Source: Rhizobium lusitanum
Lineage (GTDB): Bacteria; Pseudomonadota; Alphaproteobacteria; Rhizobiales; Rhizobiaceae
Direction: 5' to 3'
Length of the DNA: 64,000 nt
NCBI RefSeq assembly: GCF_014189535.1
Contig: NZ_CP050308.1
Span: forward strand, 2,021,501-2,085,500
The stretch's first letter is position 1, and each line of letters opens with the position of its first letter. The translations under genes were made by a program, and so were the position numbers. The notes under the pieces were generated by a model. The model saw only the letters and a list, made by a program, of their open reading frames with translations. It searched no databases and was not told the origin of the DNA. This document shows, piece after piece, positions 41,064 to 50,887 of this stretch.

Positions 41064-41241
41064 TCGATACAGGCATAAATCGCCGGACGCCATAGCTGTG
41101 CAAGAATCCGGTGATTTCAAGGCTTAACGCGCCGGACCTCAGCCAGATAGAAGTCATCGGCCAATTCCTGCACCCTTTTGTCGCGCTTCCGTGATGGCGA
41201 GCAGCCTTGAGAGACGCAAGCGAGGTCGGTAAAAACCGCGC

Positions 41242-41269
41242 GAGCCGCAACCGGTTTCGGCAGCGGCTC
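41242..41269 (-). terminator. Terminator of the sdhCDAB operon
   Basis: GAGCCGC/GCGGCTC forms a 7-base stem, extended inward by CCG/CGG around GTTT. Six bases later on the minus strand is a run of five U. It lies 60 bases after the sdhB stop. Confidence 0.6.
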
Positions 41270-41328
41270 CCATGATCACGCGCTCGGATCCTCGCAATCC
41301 AATGCGACAAACGAACGATCGCCGGCGG

Positions 41329-42108
41329 TTAGACCCGCCGTTCGACCATCATCTTCTTGATTTCAGCGATCGCCTTGGCCGGGTTCAGCCCCTTGGGGCA
41401 GGTCTGGGCGCAGTTCATGATCGTGTGGCAGCGATAGAGGCGGAAGGGATCCTCGAGATTGTCGAGGCGCTCGCCCTTTGCCTCATCCCGGCTATCGATC
41501 AGCCAGCGATAGGCCTGCAGCAGAACAGCGGGACCGAGATAGCGGTCGCCGTTCCACCAGTAGCTCGGACAGGAGGTCGAGCAGCAGGCGCACAGGATGC
41601 ATTCATAGAGGCCGTCAAGCTTCAGACGGTCCTCATGGCTCTGCTTCCACTCCTTCGCCGGCGGCGGCGACACGGTCTTGAGCCAGGGCTCGATCGAGCG
41701 ATGTTGGGCGTAGAAGTTCGTCAGATCCGGCACCAGGTCCTTGACGACGGGCAGATGCGGCAGCGGATAGATCTTCACCGTACCCTTGATCTCGTCCAGA
41801 CCCTTGGTGCAGGCGAGCGTATTGGTGCCGTCGATGTTCATCGCGCAGGAACCGCAAATCCCCTCGCGACAGGAACGGCGCAGCGTCAGCGTCGGATCGA
41901 TGTTGTTCTTGATGTAGAGCAGACCGTCGAGCACCATCGGGCCGCAATCGTCGACATCGATGTAATAGGTATCGATGCTCGGGTTCAGGCCATCATCTGG
42001 GCTCCAGCGATAGACGCGGAATTCGCGCGTGTTCTTCGCGCCCGCCGGCTTTGGCCAGACCTTGCCTTCACGCATCTGAGAGTTCTTGGGGAGAGTGAGT
42101 TCAACCAT
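41329..42108 (-). CDS. sdhB: Succinate dehydrogenase iron-sulfur subunit
   Basis: SdhB carries electrons from FAD to ubiquinone. The 259-residue product shows the ligands of the [2Fe-2S] centre (CREGICGSC then C in TLAC) and those of the [4Fe-4S] and [3Fe-4S] centres ([12 protein letters not shown] and [17 protein letters not shown]). It is the last gene of sdhCDAB, 17 bases after sdhA, and is followed by a terminator. Confidence 0.98.
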   Translation of the reverse strand: MVELTLPKNSQMREGKVWPKPAGAKNTREFRVYRWSPDDGLNPSIDTYYIDVDDCGPMVLDGLLYIKNNIDPTLTLRRSCREGICGSCAMNIDGTNTLACTKGLDEIKGTVKIYPLPHLPVVKDLVPDLTNFYAQHRSIEPWLKTVSPPPAKEWKQSHEDRLKLDGLYECILCACCSTSCPSYWWNGDRYLGPAVLLQAYRWLIDSRDEAKGERLDNLEDPFRLYRCHTIMNCAQTCPKGLNPAKAIAEIKKMMVERRV

Positions 42109-42125
42109 GGTCAGTTCCTCTCAGA

Positions 42126-43967
42126 TCAATAGACGCGTGCTTTTGGCTCGATCTTGTGCGGATCGATGCCTTCGGCAATCAGTTCGGTATGGACGGGACG
42201 ATAGTCGAGCTTGACGTCGCCGGCGTCGTTGACCCAGGCAAGCGTATGCTTGCGCCAGTTCTCGTCGTCGCGGCCGCCGAACTTGCCTTCGGTGTAGTCC
42301 TCGCGGGCATGCGAGCCGCGGCTTTCCTTGCGGGCCTCGGCGCCGTAGATCGTCGCGATGGCGTTGGTCATTAGATTGTGCAGTTCCAAGGTCTCGACGA
42401 GATCGGAATTCCAGATCATCGAGCGGTCGGTGACCTTGATGTCCGGCAGCTCCTTCCAGATTTCCGAAATGCGACGGCAGCCGGATTCCAGCGATTCCTG
42501 CGTGCGGAACACGGCGGCGTCCTCCTGCATGGCGCGCTGCATTTTCTCGCGCAGTACCGCCGTCGGCGTGCTGCCGCTGGCATGACGCAGGCGGTCGAAG
42601 CGATCCATGATCTTATCGCAGGCAGCAACGTTGACCGGCGGCACCGGGCTGACGCGGTCGATGACTTCGCCGGCACGAATGGCAGCGGCACGGCCGAAGA
42701 CCACAAGGTCGATCAACGAATTGGAGCCGAGACGGTTGGCGCCGTGCACCGAGGCGCAGCCAGCTTCGCCGACGGCCATCAGGCCCGGCAGCACACGCTC
42801 GGGATTGTTGCTGTCGGCATTCAGCACTTCGCCCCAATAGTTCGTCGGAATGCCGCCCATATTGTAGTGAACGGTCGGCAGCACCGGGATCGGCTCGCGG
42901 GTGACATCGACGCCGGCGAAGATGCGGGCACTCTCGGAAATGCCCGGCAGACGCTCGTGCAACACGGCCGGATCGAGATGGTCGAGATGCAGGAAGATGT
43001 GGTCCTTGTTCTTGCCGACGCCGCGACCCTCGCGGATTTCCAGCGTCATGCAGCGAGAAACCACGTCACGCGAGGCAAGGTCCTTCGCCGAAGGAGCATA
43101 ACGCTCCATGAAGCGCTCGCCTTCGGAGTTGACGAGATACCCGCCTTCGCCGCGCGCGCCTTCGGTGATCAGACATCCCGAACCGTAAATGCCTGTGGGA
43201 TGGAACTGCACGAATTCCATGTCCTCCAGCGGCAGGCCGGCACGGGCCACCATGCCGCCGCCGTCGCCGGTGCAGGTATGGGCCGAAGTCGCGGAGAAAT
43301 AGGCGCGGCCGTAACCGCCGGTCGCCAGCACCACCATCTTGGCAGCGAAGCGATGGATCGTGCCGTCATCGAGACACCAGGCAACGACGCCGGTGCAGCG
43401 GCTGCCATCGTCCGACATGATCAGGTCGAGCGCGAAATACTCGATGAAGAATTCTGCATTGTTGCGCAGCGACTGGCCATAGAGCGTGTGCAGGATAGCG
43501 TGGCCGGTACGGTCGGCGGCAGCACAGGTGCGCTGCACCGGTGGTCCCTCGCCGAAATTCTGCATGTGGCCGCCAAATGGACGCTGATAGATCTTGCCTT
43601 CCTCGTTGCGCGAGAAGGGCACGCCGTAATGCTCAAGCTCGTAGACCGCCTTCGGCGCTTCCATGACCATGTATTGCATGGCGTCGACGTCGCCGAGCCA
43701 GTCGGAGCCCTTGACGGTGTCATAGAGATGCCACTGCCAGCTGTCCGGCGTCATGTTCTGCAGCGAGGCGGCGATGCCGCCCTGGGCCGCGACCGTGTGC
43801 GAACGGGTCGGAAAGACCTTGGTGATGCAGGCGGTGCGGAAGCCCTGTTCGGCCATGCCGAGCGTGGCACGCAGGCCAGCGCCGCCGGCGCCGACGACGA
43901 TCACGTCATAGGAGTGATCGACATACTTGTAGGCTTTGCCATTCTGAGCGGATGAGTTCGGTGCCAT
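42126..43967 (-). CDS. sdhA: Succinate dehydrogenase flavoprotein subunit
   Basis: SdhA oxidises succinate to fumarate with covalently bound FAD. The 613-residue product has the FAD motif [15 protein letters not shown] (about residues 24-38), the SHTVAAQGG segment with the flavin-linked His, and the catalytic region HFHPTGI-like [13 protein letters not shown]. It lies 7 bases after sdhD. Length and motifs are normal for the aerobic enzyme. Confidence 0.98.
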   Translation of the reverse strand: MAPNSSAQNGKAYKYVDHSYDVIVVGAGGAGLRATLGMAEQGFRTACITKVFPTRSHTVAAQGGIAASLQNMTPDSWQWHLYDTVKGSDWLGDVDAMQYMVMEAPKAVYELEHYGVPFSRNEEGKIYQRPFGGHMQNFGEGPPVQRTCAAADRTGHAILHTLYGQSLRNNAEFFIEYFALDLIMSDDGSRCTGVVAWCLDDGTIHRFAAKMVVLATGGYGRAYFSATSAHTCTGDGGGMVARAGLPLEDMEFVQFHPTGIYGSGCLITEGARGEGGYLVNSEGERFMERYAPSAKDLASRDVVSRCMTLEIREGRGVGKNKDHIFLHLDHLDPAVLHERLPGISESARIFAGVDVTREPIPVLPTVHYNMGGIPTNYWGEVLNADSNNPERVLPGLMAVGEAGCASVHGANRLGSNSLIDLVVFGRAAAIRAGEVIDRVSPVPPVNVAACDKIMDRFDRLRHASGSTPTAVLREKMQRAMQEDAAVFRTQESLESGCRRISEIWKELPDIKVTDRSMIWNSDLVETLELHNLMTNAIATIYGAEARKESRGSHAREDYTEGKFGGRDDENWRKHTLAWVNDAGDVKLDYRPVHTELIAEGIDPHKIEPKARVY

Positions 43968-43974
43968 GATGCAA

Positions 43975-44355
43975 TTATCCTACGAACGCGATCTTCAGAA
44001 TGGCGAAGAGACAGAGCCCCGCCATGATGATCGTGAAGAATGTGTTGAGCATGAGAAGGATGATCTTGGTGATCTCGGTGTGGACATAGTCCTCGATGAC
44101 GACCTGCATGCCGAGCTTCATGTGAATGAGGCCGGAGATCACCATCAGGCCCATGATGACGGCGACGAAGGGATTCGACAGCGCGTGCACGACCTCCGCA
44201 TAGGGAGCGCCGGCATAGACCAGAAGGAAAATGACGAAGAAAATGAAGAGCGGGACGTTGGCGACGGCAGTCAGGCGCTGACGCCAGAAATGATCGGTGC
44301 CTTCCTTGGCGGAGCCGAGGCCGCGGACTTTGCCCAAAGGCGTGCGCATATCCAT
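43975..44355 (-). CDS. sdhD: Succinate dehydrogenase membrane anchor subunit
   Basis: SdhD anchors complex II and helps bind haem b and ubiquinone. The 126-residue product has three membrane helices (about 30-48, 58-78, 97-118) after an N-terminal amphipathic part ([23 protein letters not shown], the usual SdhD start). It precedes sdhA by 7 bases. A mosaic repeat separates it from sdhC. Confidence 0.95.
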   Translation of the reverse strand: MDMRTPLGKVRGLGSAKEGTDHFWRQRLTAVANVPLFIFFVIFLLVYAGAPYAEVVHALSNPFVAVIMGLMVISGLIHMKLGMQVVIEDYVHTEITKIILLMLNTFFTIIMAGLCLFAILKIAFVG

Positions 44356-44372
44356 AAGAAATATCCTTTAAA

Positions 44373-44424
44373 GCAATGATCCCGAACCGAAGGACCGCAA
44401 GGCGGCCTCGGACAGGATCATGCC
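44373..44424. repeat. RIME-like repeat inside the sdh operon, copy 3
   Basis: ATGATCC (44376-44382) and GGATCAT (44415-44421) flank a centre with CCGAACCGAAGG and GGCCTCGGACA. It lies directly after the sdhC stop and before sdhD, within the operon. Confidence 0.55.
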
Positions 44425-44426
44425 AA

Positions 44427-44825
44427 TCAAACCAGCCGGATGGCGATGCCGATGATCCAGACCAGCGCGGTCAGACAGAGCGAACCGACGAGCGTCGCCT
44501 TGGCCAGCCTGGTCGAGAATTCCTTGCCGAAGCCATAGCCGAGGTCCCACATGAAATGGCGCAGACCACCGAGCATGTGGTGGAGCAAAGCCCATGTATA
44601 GCCGAACAGCACGAGCCGACCGACGATCGTCCCCATGATCCAGTTGACCAGTTCGAAAGAGCCCTGACCCGTCGCCGCGGCGATCAGCCACCAGGCAACC
44701 AGCAGCGTGCCGAAATACAGCGCACAGCCAGTGATACGGTGAACGATCGACATGATCATGGTGGGAATAGGCTTGTAGATTTGCAGATGCGGCGACAAGG
44801 GCCGGTTTTGTGTGACGTTCGCCAT
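44427..44825 (-). CDS. sdhC: Succinate dehydrogenase cytochrome b556 subunit
   Basis: SdhC provides a haem b ligand and part of the quinone site. The 132-residue product begins RPLSPHLQIYKP, the standard SdhC start, and has three helices. The motif HHMLGGLRHFMWD near residue 85 holds the haem-ligand His. The start follows GCGAGG. It is the first gene of sdhCDAB; its promoter must lie in the 312 bases upstream. Confidence 0.96.
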   Translation of the reverse strand: MANVTQNRPLSPHLQIYKPIPTMIMSIVHRITGCALYFGTLLVAWWLIAAATGQGSFELVNWIMGTIVGRLVLFGYTWALLHHMLGGLRHFMWDLGYGFGKEFSTRLAKATLVGSLCLTALVWIIGIAIRLV

Positions 44826-45137
44826 CAGAACCTCGCGGCGTTACGATACGCTTTGATCCCGGATATCTTCGGGGCAACGCATACGCGCAGGAAAATCCTG
44901 TGTGCGTTGCATCAATTGCGACCATTAATCACGGAAAGGCACGGCGACAAGCACAATTGCTGTCCGCCTCGAATTTAATCGATTCGGATCGTTCGACATC
45001 TTTGGCCCGTGAGCGGAAATCATTCCCCTGATTGACGCTTCGATATGATTTTCTCGTCTGCCAAGTGGACTTAACCGCACCCTTGCGGCATTCTGTTCTT
45101 CATACTTTATTAGGGATTTAACCGGCGAGGAAACCGC
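44826..45137. other. Divergent regulatory gap between sdhC and the 45138 gene
   Basis: These 312 bases should contain the sdhCDAB promoter and that of the exported protein to the right. I find no open frame worth calling and no strong consensus promoter; a weak CTTGTC-N17-TTAATG pair lies on the minus strand. AT-rich stretches are present near 45100-45120. Confidence 0.5.
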
Positions 45138-45542
45138 ATGCGGCAGCATCTTTTCAAGGCAGCGGCGCTCGTTTTGGCGGCAGCCGCCGTTCTTTCATAC
45201 TCATCTGTCTCGGCGGGTGACTATCGCCGGGAATATCGGCCGTTCCACCATTCCAGCCCCCACAGGTTGCACGAGATCTCGTGGTCGCAGCGCTCAGCAC
45301 AGCCGCAGCCGAACAGAATCGTCCTGATGGACCGGCAATACGCGGCGGATATCGGCACCTATGCCGGCACTGCGGATATTTACCGGGCCGATGGCGGGAC
45401 CTATATCGTCGGCTATGGCGGTTATGACCGATACCCGGGCAAGCCCGCGACACGGCTGAAGCCGCGCGCTCAGGTGATCGACGTCAAGCTTGCCGGCAAT
45501 GCCTGCTCATACGAAGCCGGCGTCTGCCTGATTCGCCCGTAA
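45138..45542 (+). CDS. Small exported protein of unknown function
   Basis: This 134-residue protein has a signal peptide (about 1-26, ending SVSA before GDYRREY). The mature part is Tyr/His/Arg-rich with a Gly-Tyr segment (GTYAGTADIYRADGGTYIVGYGGYD) and two Cys near the C-terminus (NACSYEAGVC), which may form a disulfide. The start follows GAGGAAA. It is divergent from sdhC and converges with a methyltransferase gene. I recognise no family. Confidence 0.7.
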   Translation: MRQHLFKAAALVLAAAAVLSYSSVSAGDYRREYRPFHHSSPHRLHEISWSQRSAQPQPNRIVLMDRQYAADIGTYAGTADIYRADGGTYIVGYGGYDRYPGKPATRLKPRAQVIDVKLAGNACSYEAGVCLIRP

Positions 45543-45548
45543 GGATCG

Positions 45549-46199
45549 TTAGTCAGCGAGAAACCGCCAGACCGTCGTCTTTTTGACTTCGCTATCCTCC
45601 AGCGCCCGCGTCACCGGCACCTGATAGCTGGCCTGGGCCTCCAGGCGATCCTTGGGCAGGTAGGCTCGGCCCGGATCGCCGACCAGAACCAGACACCCCT
45701 CTCCCGCCAACCGCCGAAACCAGGGAATGAGCCGATCGGCAAAATCGCGATCGTAAAAGACATCCCCGGCGAGAACGACGTCGGCATCGATCGGCTGGTC
45801 CACGAGATTATCGCCGGTGAAATCGAGCGTGACGCCGTTTTGCATGGCGTTCAATCGCACCGCAGTTTCCGCCCAGGGATCGATATCGGCGGCGAGCACC
45901 CGGCTTGCGCGCGCAAGCCTCGCCGCAATCGCCACCAGCCCCGAACCACTGGCAAAATCGACAACCCGTTTGCAGGCGACCGTGTCAGGATGGTCGAGAA
46001 TATAGCGCGCAAGCCCTTGCCCGCCCGCCCAGGCAAAAGCCCAGAAGGGCGGCGGCAGGCCGATCTCCTCCAGCTCTTCCTCCGTCTTCAGCCAGAGATC
46101 ATGGGCTTCGCTGGCCAGATGCAGCCGGATTTCCGACACATGCGGCGGTGCCATGACGCTGGTGTTCGCACGGATGAATGTCTCCGGATCGGTCTTCAA
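45549..46199 (-). CDS. Class I SAM methyltransferase, ETFB lysine methyltransferase-like
   Basis: This 216-residue methyltransferase has the SAM motif VVDFASGSGLVAIAA at about residues 80-94, the acidic loop AADIDPWAE, and the segment VVLAGDVFYDRDFADRLIPW, which resembles the METTL20/ETFB-KMT group. Bacterial relatives are reported to methylate the electron transfer flavoprotein beta subunit and ribosomal protein L7/L12, so a protein lysine is the likely target here. It ends the tsaD-gpsA-YciI-EVE run. The family assignment is fairly good; the target is inferred. Confidence 0.78.
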   Translation of the reverse strand: MKTDPETFIRANTSVMAPPHVSEIRLHLASEAHDLWLKTEEELEEIGLPPPFWAFAWAGGQGLARYILDHPDTVACKRVVDFASGSGLVAIAARLARASRVLAADIDPWAETAVRLNAMQNGVTLDFTGDNLVDQPIDADVVLAGDVFYDRDFADRLIPWFRRLAGEGCLVLVGDPGRAYLPKDRLEAQASYQVPVTRALEDSEVKKTTVWRFLAD

Positions 46200-46220
46200 A
46201 GCGGCCTCAGCTCGGGCGTG

Positions 46221-46652
46221 TCAAACGGGCGGATTGTCGAGCTCGCCCATGCGGCAGACTTCGAGATATTCCTCTGATGTCACCGGCTGCACGGAAAGCC
46301 GCATCGAGGTCACCAGCGACATCTGCGAAAGCTTCGGATTGGCCTTGATATCCTTCAGCGACACAGGCTTGGGCATATCGCGCACGGCGCGGATATCGAC
46401 GCAATCCCAGCGCGGATCGTCCTTGGCGGTCGCATCGGGATGCGACAGCGCGCAGACCTCGACGATACCGACGATCTCCAGCCCGTCATTGGAATGGTAG
46501 AAGAAACCCTTGTCGCCGATCTGCATCGTCCGCATGTTGTTGCGAGCGAGATAGTTGCGAACGCCGGTCCAGGCCGTGCCCTCGCTCCCGGCATCCTTCT
46601 GCTGCTGCCAGGACCAGGAGGACGGCTCGGATTTATAAAGCCAATGCGCCAT
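46221..46652 (-). CDS. EVE domain protein
   Basis: This 143-residue protein consists of one EVE domain: the start MAHWLYKSEPSSWSW, the basic-aromatic region TAWTGVRNYLARNNMRTM, and GFFYHSNDGLEIVGIVEV. EVE domains resemble PUA and YTH and probably bind modified bases in nucleic acid. It lies 3 bases after the YciI gene and is co-transcribed with tsaD, a tRNA-modification gene, so a role with modified RNA is conceivable but unproven. Confidence 0.88.
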   Translation of the reverse strand: MAHWLYKSEPSSWSWQQQKDAGSEGTAWTGVRNYLARNNMRTMQIGDKGFFYHSNDGLEIVGIVEVCALSHPDATAKDDPRWDCVDIRAVRDMPKPVSLKDIKANPKLSQMSLVTSMRLSVQPVTSEEYLEVCRMGELDNPPV

Positions 46653-46655
46653 GCC

Positions 46656-46949
46656 TCATGCCTCCGGATTGTTGAAGACCCAATTGAACGGCTTGACCTC
46701 GACACTCTCGAACAGGCCGGCCTTGGCATAGGGATCGGAATCGGCAATCGCCTTGGCCGCCTCGATCGTGTCAGCATTGACGATGACGAGGCTGCCATTG
46801 GGCTTGCCATCCGCATCGAGGAACGGGCCCGCCATCTTCAGCGTACCCTCAGCATTGAGCTTGTTGAGATGCTCGACATGGGCAGGGCGCGTGTCCATGC
46901 GGACATTCAGGTGACCGGGCTTGTCCTTGCAGACAAAGGCAAACAGCAT
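46656..46949 (-). CDS. YciI-like protein
   Basis: This 97-residue protein has the YciI-type ferredoxin-like fold: MLFAFVCKDKPGHLNVRMDTRPAHVEHLNKL, with the conserved His-Asp region, then MAGPFLDADGKPNGSLVIVN and a short tail with DPYAKAGLFESVEVKPFNW. Family members may be small enzymes but no general reaction is known. It is 29 bases after gpsA and 3 before the EVE gene. Confidence 0.9.
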   Translation of the reverse strand: MLFAFVCKDKPGHLNVRMDTRPAHVEHLNKLNAEGTLKMAGPFLDADGKPNGSLVIVNADTIEAAKAIADSDPYAKAGLFESVEVKPFNWVFNNPEA

Positions 46950-46978
46950 GATTTGTGCTCCTTTTGAGATCTAGAAAA

Positions 46979-47968
46979 TTATTCCGTCGTAATCGGCCGC
47001 GTCATCAATTGTTCGATGGCCGTCGGGATATCCAGCTTGCCGTCGATGATCGCCGAAACGGCCTCAGTGATCGGCATATCGACACCGAGACCTTGCGCCA
47101 GCTTCGCGGCGATCGAGGCGGCATAGGCGCCTTCGACCAGCTCTCCATGCGCGGGATCGACCGTCTGGCCCTCGCCAAGCGCGATGCCGAAGCGCAGGTT
47201 GCGGGACTGGTGGCTGGTGGCGGTCAAGACGAGGTCGCCGAGGCCGGAGAGCCCGCGCACGGTCTCAGCCTTGCCACCCTTGGCGAAGACGAAGCGTGAC
47301 ATCTCGGCAAGGCCACGGCTGATCAGTGCCGCCCGCGCCGAATCGCCGATCCCTCGTCCTTCGACGATGCCGCAGGCAATCGCCAGCACATTCTTCAGCG
47401 CGCCACCGAGTTGCACGCCAACGCGATCGGAAGAGGCGTAAAGACGGAAGGTGCGGCCGGAAATCGCCTGCGCCAGCCGTTCCGCCACTGCCATGTCGGC
47501 CGCCGCGATCGCCATTGCTGTCGGCAGGCCCTTGGCGATATCCGCGGCAAAGCCCGGCCCGGAGAGAACAGCGATGGCATGGTGCGGCAATTCGCGCTCG
47601 AGCATGTCGGTCAGAAGATCGCCGGAAACCTTGTCGATGCCTTTGGCGCAAGTGACGACAACGGCATCTTTTGCGAGATAAGGCCCATAAAGACGGGCCG
47701 CATCGGCCTGCGCCTGCGACGGCATGGCGAAGAGGACAATACCGGCATCCGAAATCGAATCCGGCTCGGCGGAAAATTGCAGCGAATCCGGCAGTTCGAT
47801 GCCGGGCAATGCCGCGTCATTCATCCGGTCGGTATTGAGATCGGCCATCAGCGCCGCCTTGCGCCCGACCAGCGTCACCTGGCTCTTGCCCGTCAAGGCG
47901 ATGACGGCGGCAAGTGCCGTGCCGAACGCGCCGGCGCCGATGACCGCGATCCGTTCGTTGCCGCTCAT
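46979..47968 (-). CDS. gpsA: Glycerol-3-phosphate dehydrogenase (NAD(P)+)
   Basis: GpsA makes sn-glycerol-3-phosphate from dihydroxyacetone phosphate for phospholipid synthesis. The 329-residue product has the nucleotide motif [11 protein letters not shown] at about residues 10-20, the catalytic-domain block [13 protein letters not shown] with its Lys, and the C-terminal [14 protein letters not shown]. Its ATG overlaps the stop of tsaD as ATGA, so the two genes are translationally coupled. The pairing with tsaD is common in rhizobia. Confidence 0.97.
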   Translation of the reverse strand: MSGNERIAVIGAGAFGTALAAVIALTGKSQVTLVGRKAALMADLNTDRMNDAALPGIELPDSLQFSAEPDSISDAGIVLFAMPSQAQADAARLYGPYLAKDAVVVTCAKGIDKVSGDLLTDMLERELPHHAIAVLSGPGFAADIAKGLPTAMAIAAADMAVAERLAQAISGRTFRLYASSDRVGVQLGGALKNVLAIACGIVEGRGIGDSARAALISRGLAEMSRFVFAKGGKAETVRGLSGLGDLVLTATSHQSRNLRFGIALGEGQTVDPAHGELVEGAYAASIAAKLAQGLGVDMPITEAVSAIIDGKLDIPTAIEQLMTRPITTE

Positions 47969-49062
47969 GCCTTCGCTCCTCGTTTGCCATGGCCCAGAAG
48001 CGTTTCCGCCTTCTGATCGAGCGGCCAGCGCGAGCGCGGCTGTACATCGAGACCGTCAGGTGCGGCACCCACCGCCATGCGCTCCAACCCGGCCCAGGCG
48101 ATCATCACGGCATTGTCGGTGCAAAGGCTGAGCGGCGGCGCGATGAAGCGGAAACCGTTGAGATCGCAAAGCTCCTGCAGCGTACGGCGCAGCTCGAGAT
48201 TGGCAGCAACACCGCCGGCAACCACCAGCGCCGGCTTTTCCGCCGTCTTCGGAAACTCGTTCTTGAAACGCTGCAGCCCGCGCCCGATCCGGTCTTTCAG
48301 CGTGCGAGAGACCGCCTTCTGGAAGGAAGCGCAGATATCGGCAATATCCTGCTCGCTCACCGGCGCGATCGTCGTCGCCGCCAGCCGCACCGCTGTCTTG
48401 AGGCCGGAGAAGGAGAAGTCCAGCCGGGCCTCGCCGACCAGCGGACGAGGAAGATCGAATCGATCCGGATTACCGTTCTTCGCAGCCGCCTCAACCGCAG
48501 GCCCGCCGGGATAGGGCAGGCCGAGCAGCTTTGCCGTCTTGTCGAAGGCTTCGCCCAGCGCATCATCAATGGTCGTGCCCCAACGCTCGTACTGACCGAC
48601 GCCGCGCACCAGGATCAATTGTGTATGGCCACCGGAGACCAGCAGCATCAGATAGGGGAAAGCGAGGCCATCCGTCAGCCGTGCGGTCAAGGCATGGCCT
48701 TCCAGATGGTTGATCGCATAGAGCGGCTTGCCGGTTGCCCTGGATATCGCCTTGCCGGTCATCAGCCCGACGAGCAGGCCGCCGATCAGGCCGGGGCCGG
48801 AGGTGGCAGCGATGGCATCGACATCGGCCAGCGACACATTGGCGCGCTTCAAAGCTTCGTCGATCAGTGTATCCAGCGCCTCGACATGCGCGCGCGCAGC
48901 AATCTCGGGCACGACGCCGCCATAGGCGCTATGCTCGTCTAGCTGGCTCAAAACAACGTCTGAGCGTACGATGGCGGTGCCGTCATCCTGGCGCTCGACA
49001 ATGGCTGCCGCGGTTTCGTCGCAGCTTGTTTCGATGCCGAGAATACGAAGAAAGGACGCCAT
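47965..49062 (-). CDS. tsaD: tRNA threonylcarbamoyladenosine transferase TsaD
   Basis: TsaD transfers the threonylcarbamoyl group to adenosine 37 of ANN-decoding tRNAs. The 365-residue product begins with [16 protein letters not shown], has the metal ligands in HLEGH at residues 119-123, and [13 protein letters not shown], all diagnostic. It is the first gene of the tsaD-gpsA-YciI-EVE-methyltransferase operon and is divergent from hemC with 84 bases between them. Confidence 0.97.
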   Translation of the reverse strand: MASFLRILGIETSCDETAAAIVERQDDGTAIVRSDVVLSQLDEHSAYGGVVPEIAARAHVEALDTLIDEALKRANVSLADVDAIAATSGPGLIGGLLVGLMTGKAISRATGKPLYAINHLEGHALTARLTDGLAFPYLMLLVSGGHTQLILVRGVGQYERWGTTIDDALGEAFDKTAKLLGLPYPGGPAVEAAAKNGNPDRFDLPRPLVGEARLDFSFSGLKTAVRLAATTIAPVSEQDIADICASFQKAVSRTLKDRIGRGLQRFKNEFPKTAEKPALVVAGGVAANLELRRTLQELCDLNGFRFIAPPLSLCTDNAVMIAWAGLERMAVGAAPDGLDVQPRSRWPLDQKAETLLGHGKRGAKA

Positions 49063-49146
49063 GGAAGTCGTTCGATGCCTGTTGGTCGATTGCGATAAAG
49101 CGGAAATATGGTTACGGGGACTGTCGGTAACAACGGATCAAAGCGG

Positions 49147-50076
49147 ATGCAAACAAAACCTTTCCGGATCGGCACACGCGGCAGCCCGCTAGCATTGGCG
49201 CAAGCGCACGAGGCCCGCGACCGCCTGATGGCGGCCCACGGCCTGCCGGCAGAAATGTTCGAGATCGTCGCTCTGACCACCAAGGGCGATCGCATCGCCG
49301 ATCGTGCGCTGGCGGAAATCGGCGGCAAGGGCCTGTTTACGGAGGAGCTCGAGGAGAAACTGACCTCGGGCGAGCTCGACTTCGCCGTGCATTCCGCCAA
49401 GGACATGGCAACGAAACTGCCGGAAGGGCTGGCGCTCACCGCCTACCTGCCGCGCGAGGATATTCGCGATTCCGTTATCGGCCGCACGGCGCCGAAGCTG
49501 ATCGAGCTGCCGCATGGTGCGACCGTCGGCTCCGCGTCGTTGCGCCGTCAGGCGCTGATCCGCCGCTTGCGCCCCGATATCAACGTCATCACCTTTCGCG
49601 GCTCGGTCCAGACCCGGCTGCGCAAATTGGAGGAAGGCCAGGCGGATGCAACGCTCCTGGCTGTTGCCGGCCTGAAACGGCTCGGCAAGGTGGATGTGAT
49701 CACCGACATCCTCGACCCCGATGCATTCCCACCGGCACCGGCGCAAGGCGCGATCGGCATTGAAAGCCGCATCGGCGATGACAGGATGAATAACCTGCTC
49801 GCCGCCATCAATGACGCGCCCACCTTCGACACCGTCTCCTGCGAACGTGGCTTCCTTGCAGCACTCGACGGCTCCTGCCGCACGCCGATTGCCGGCTATG
49901 CCGTCTGCGAGGGCGATCATATCCGGTTCTTCGGCATGATCCTGACCCCGGATGGCCAGCAGGTGCACACCACCACCATCGAGGGCCACCGCCGGGACGC
50001 CGCAGCGCTCGGCACCAATGCCGGCCAGGCTATCCGCACTGAGGCCGGCAGCACCTTCTTCGAAGACTGGACCTGA
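49147..50076 (+). CDS. hemC: Porphobilinogen deaminase (hydroxymethylbilane synthase)
   Basis: HemC joins four porphobilinogens to hydroxymethylbilane. The 309-residue product has [14 protein letters not shown] at about residues 7-20, the substrate-binding Arg region ASLRRQALI, and the dipyrromethane-cofactor cysteine at residue 244 in [11 protein letters not shown] chose ATG 49147 ([12 protein letters not shown]); the ATG at 49108 only adds an unconserved stretch. It starts the hemC-hemD-Mic60-hemY run. Confidence 0.96.
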   Translation: MQTKPFRIGTRGSPLALAQAHEARDRLMAAHGLPAEMFEIVALTTKGDRIADRALAEIGGKGLFTEELEEKLTSGELDFAVHSAKDMATKLPEGLALTAYLPREDIRDSVIGRTAPKLIELPHGATVGSASLRRQALIRRLRPDINVITFRGSVQTRLRKLEEGQADATLLAVAGLKRLGKVDVITDILDPDAFPPAPAQGAIGIESRIGDDRMNNLLAAINDAPTFDTVSCERGFLAALDGSCRTPIAGYAVCEGDHIRFFGMILTPDGQQVHTTTIEGHRRDAAALGTNAGQAIRTEAGSTFFEDWT

Positions 50077-50082
50077 TCGCCC

Positions 50083-50808
50083 ATGCGCGTCGTCGTCACC
50101 CGCCCCCAGCATTCGGGTGAACGCACCATCAGCCGGTTGGCGGAGATGGGACACGAGGCTTTCCCGCTGCCGCTGTCGGAGCCGATGCACGACGTCGATG
50201 CTGCCCGGCAGGCGCTGTCGGATACGCAAGATGCGATTGCCATCACCAGCGCCGAAGCGATCCGCGCACTTGCCGGGCTGGGCCAAAGTCTCGCGCCTCA
50301 TCTCGACCGCCCGCTTTTCGCGGTCGGCAAGGCGACGGCGAAAAAAGCAAGAAACCTTGGCTTCACTCATGTCCTTACCTCCGAAGGCGGCGGCATCGAA
50401 CTCGCGGAGCTGATTGCCCGCAACCGGACCAGCACGCAGCAGCCCCTGCTCTATCTCGCCGGCTTGCCCCGCGCTGCGGGTTTTGAAACAAGGCTGACGG
50501 AATTAAACATCCCGCTGCGGACGGTGGAATGCTACCATATGCTGGATATCACCCCCGACGATGCCGCCCTTCGCAAACTTTTTGTCGATACCCGCGCCGA
50601 CGCCGTACTCCTCTATTCGCGCCAGACGGCGCTGCGTTTTTTCAGCCTGTCCTTTCTGCGGCAACGCCCGGATGTCCTTGCTCCGACACGGTTCCTCTGC
50701 CTCAGCGAAACGATCGCCGATGCCGTCCCGGCTTTGCTGCGCGCACATGTGGATATTGCCGACATGCCGGATGAAGACAGTCTTCTGGCGCTCCTGACGG
50801 CGGAGTAA
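50083..50808 (+). CDS. hemD: Uroporphyrinogen-III synthase
   Basis: HemD closes hydroxymethylbilane with inversion of ring D. The 241-residue product begins MRVVVTRPQHSGERTISRLAEMGHEAFPLPL, a typical HemD start, and has the inter-domain block AVGKATAKKARNLGF near residue 85. HemD sequences are poorly conserved, so the position directly after hemC (6 bases) is strong support. An 79-base gap separates it from the Mic60 gene. Confidence 0.92.
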   Translation: MRVVVTRPQHSGERTISRLAEMGHEAFPLPLSEPMHDVDAARQALSDTQDAIAITSAEAIRALAGLGQSLAPHLDRPLFAVGKATAKKARNLGFTHVLTSEGGGIELAELIARNRTSTQQPLLYLAGLPRAAGFETRLTELNIPLRTVECYHMLDITPDDAALRKLFVDTRADAVLLYSRQTALRFFSLSFLRQRPDVLAPTRFLCLSETIADAVPALLRAHVDIADMPDEDSLLALLTAE

Positions 50809-50887
50809 GGCCTCAATTTTGATCTAAGCTCTTTCCATATTCGACTTGTCTGTCTAACCTCGCTGCAGCGCATGAAAAGAGGACCTC

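Larger units (their letters stand above)
40988..41328. other. Gap without a convincing gene
   Basis: These 341 bases separate sdhB from the lipoprotein gene. They hold a candidate lipoprotein promoter (41035-41063) and the sdh operon terminator (41242-41269). An 83-codon minus-strand frame (41059-41310) spans the terminator, has no recognisable features, and is not called. Confidence 0.6.

Noticed and set aside
41059..41310. 83-codon frame between sdhB and the lipoprotein gene
   Set aside because: It spans the sdh terminator hairpin, is Arg/Ser-rich, and has no recognisable feature.
42378..43955. 525-codon open frame antisense to sdhA
   Set aside because: The sense gene is certain and the antisense product lacks any fold signature.
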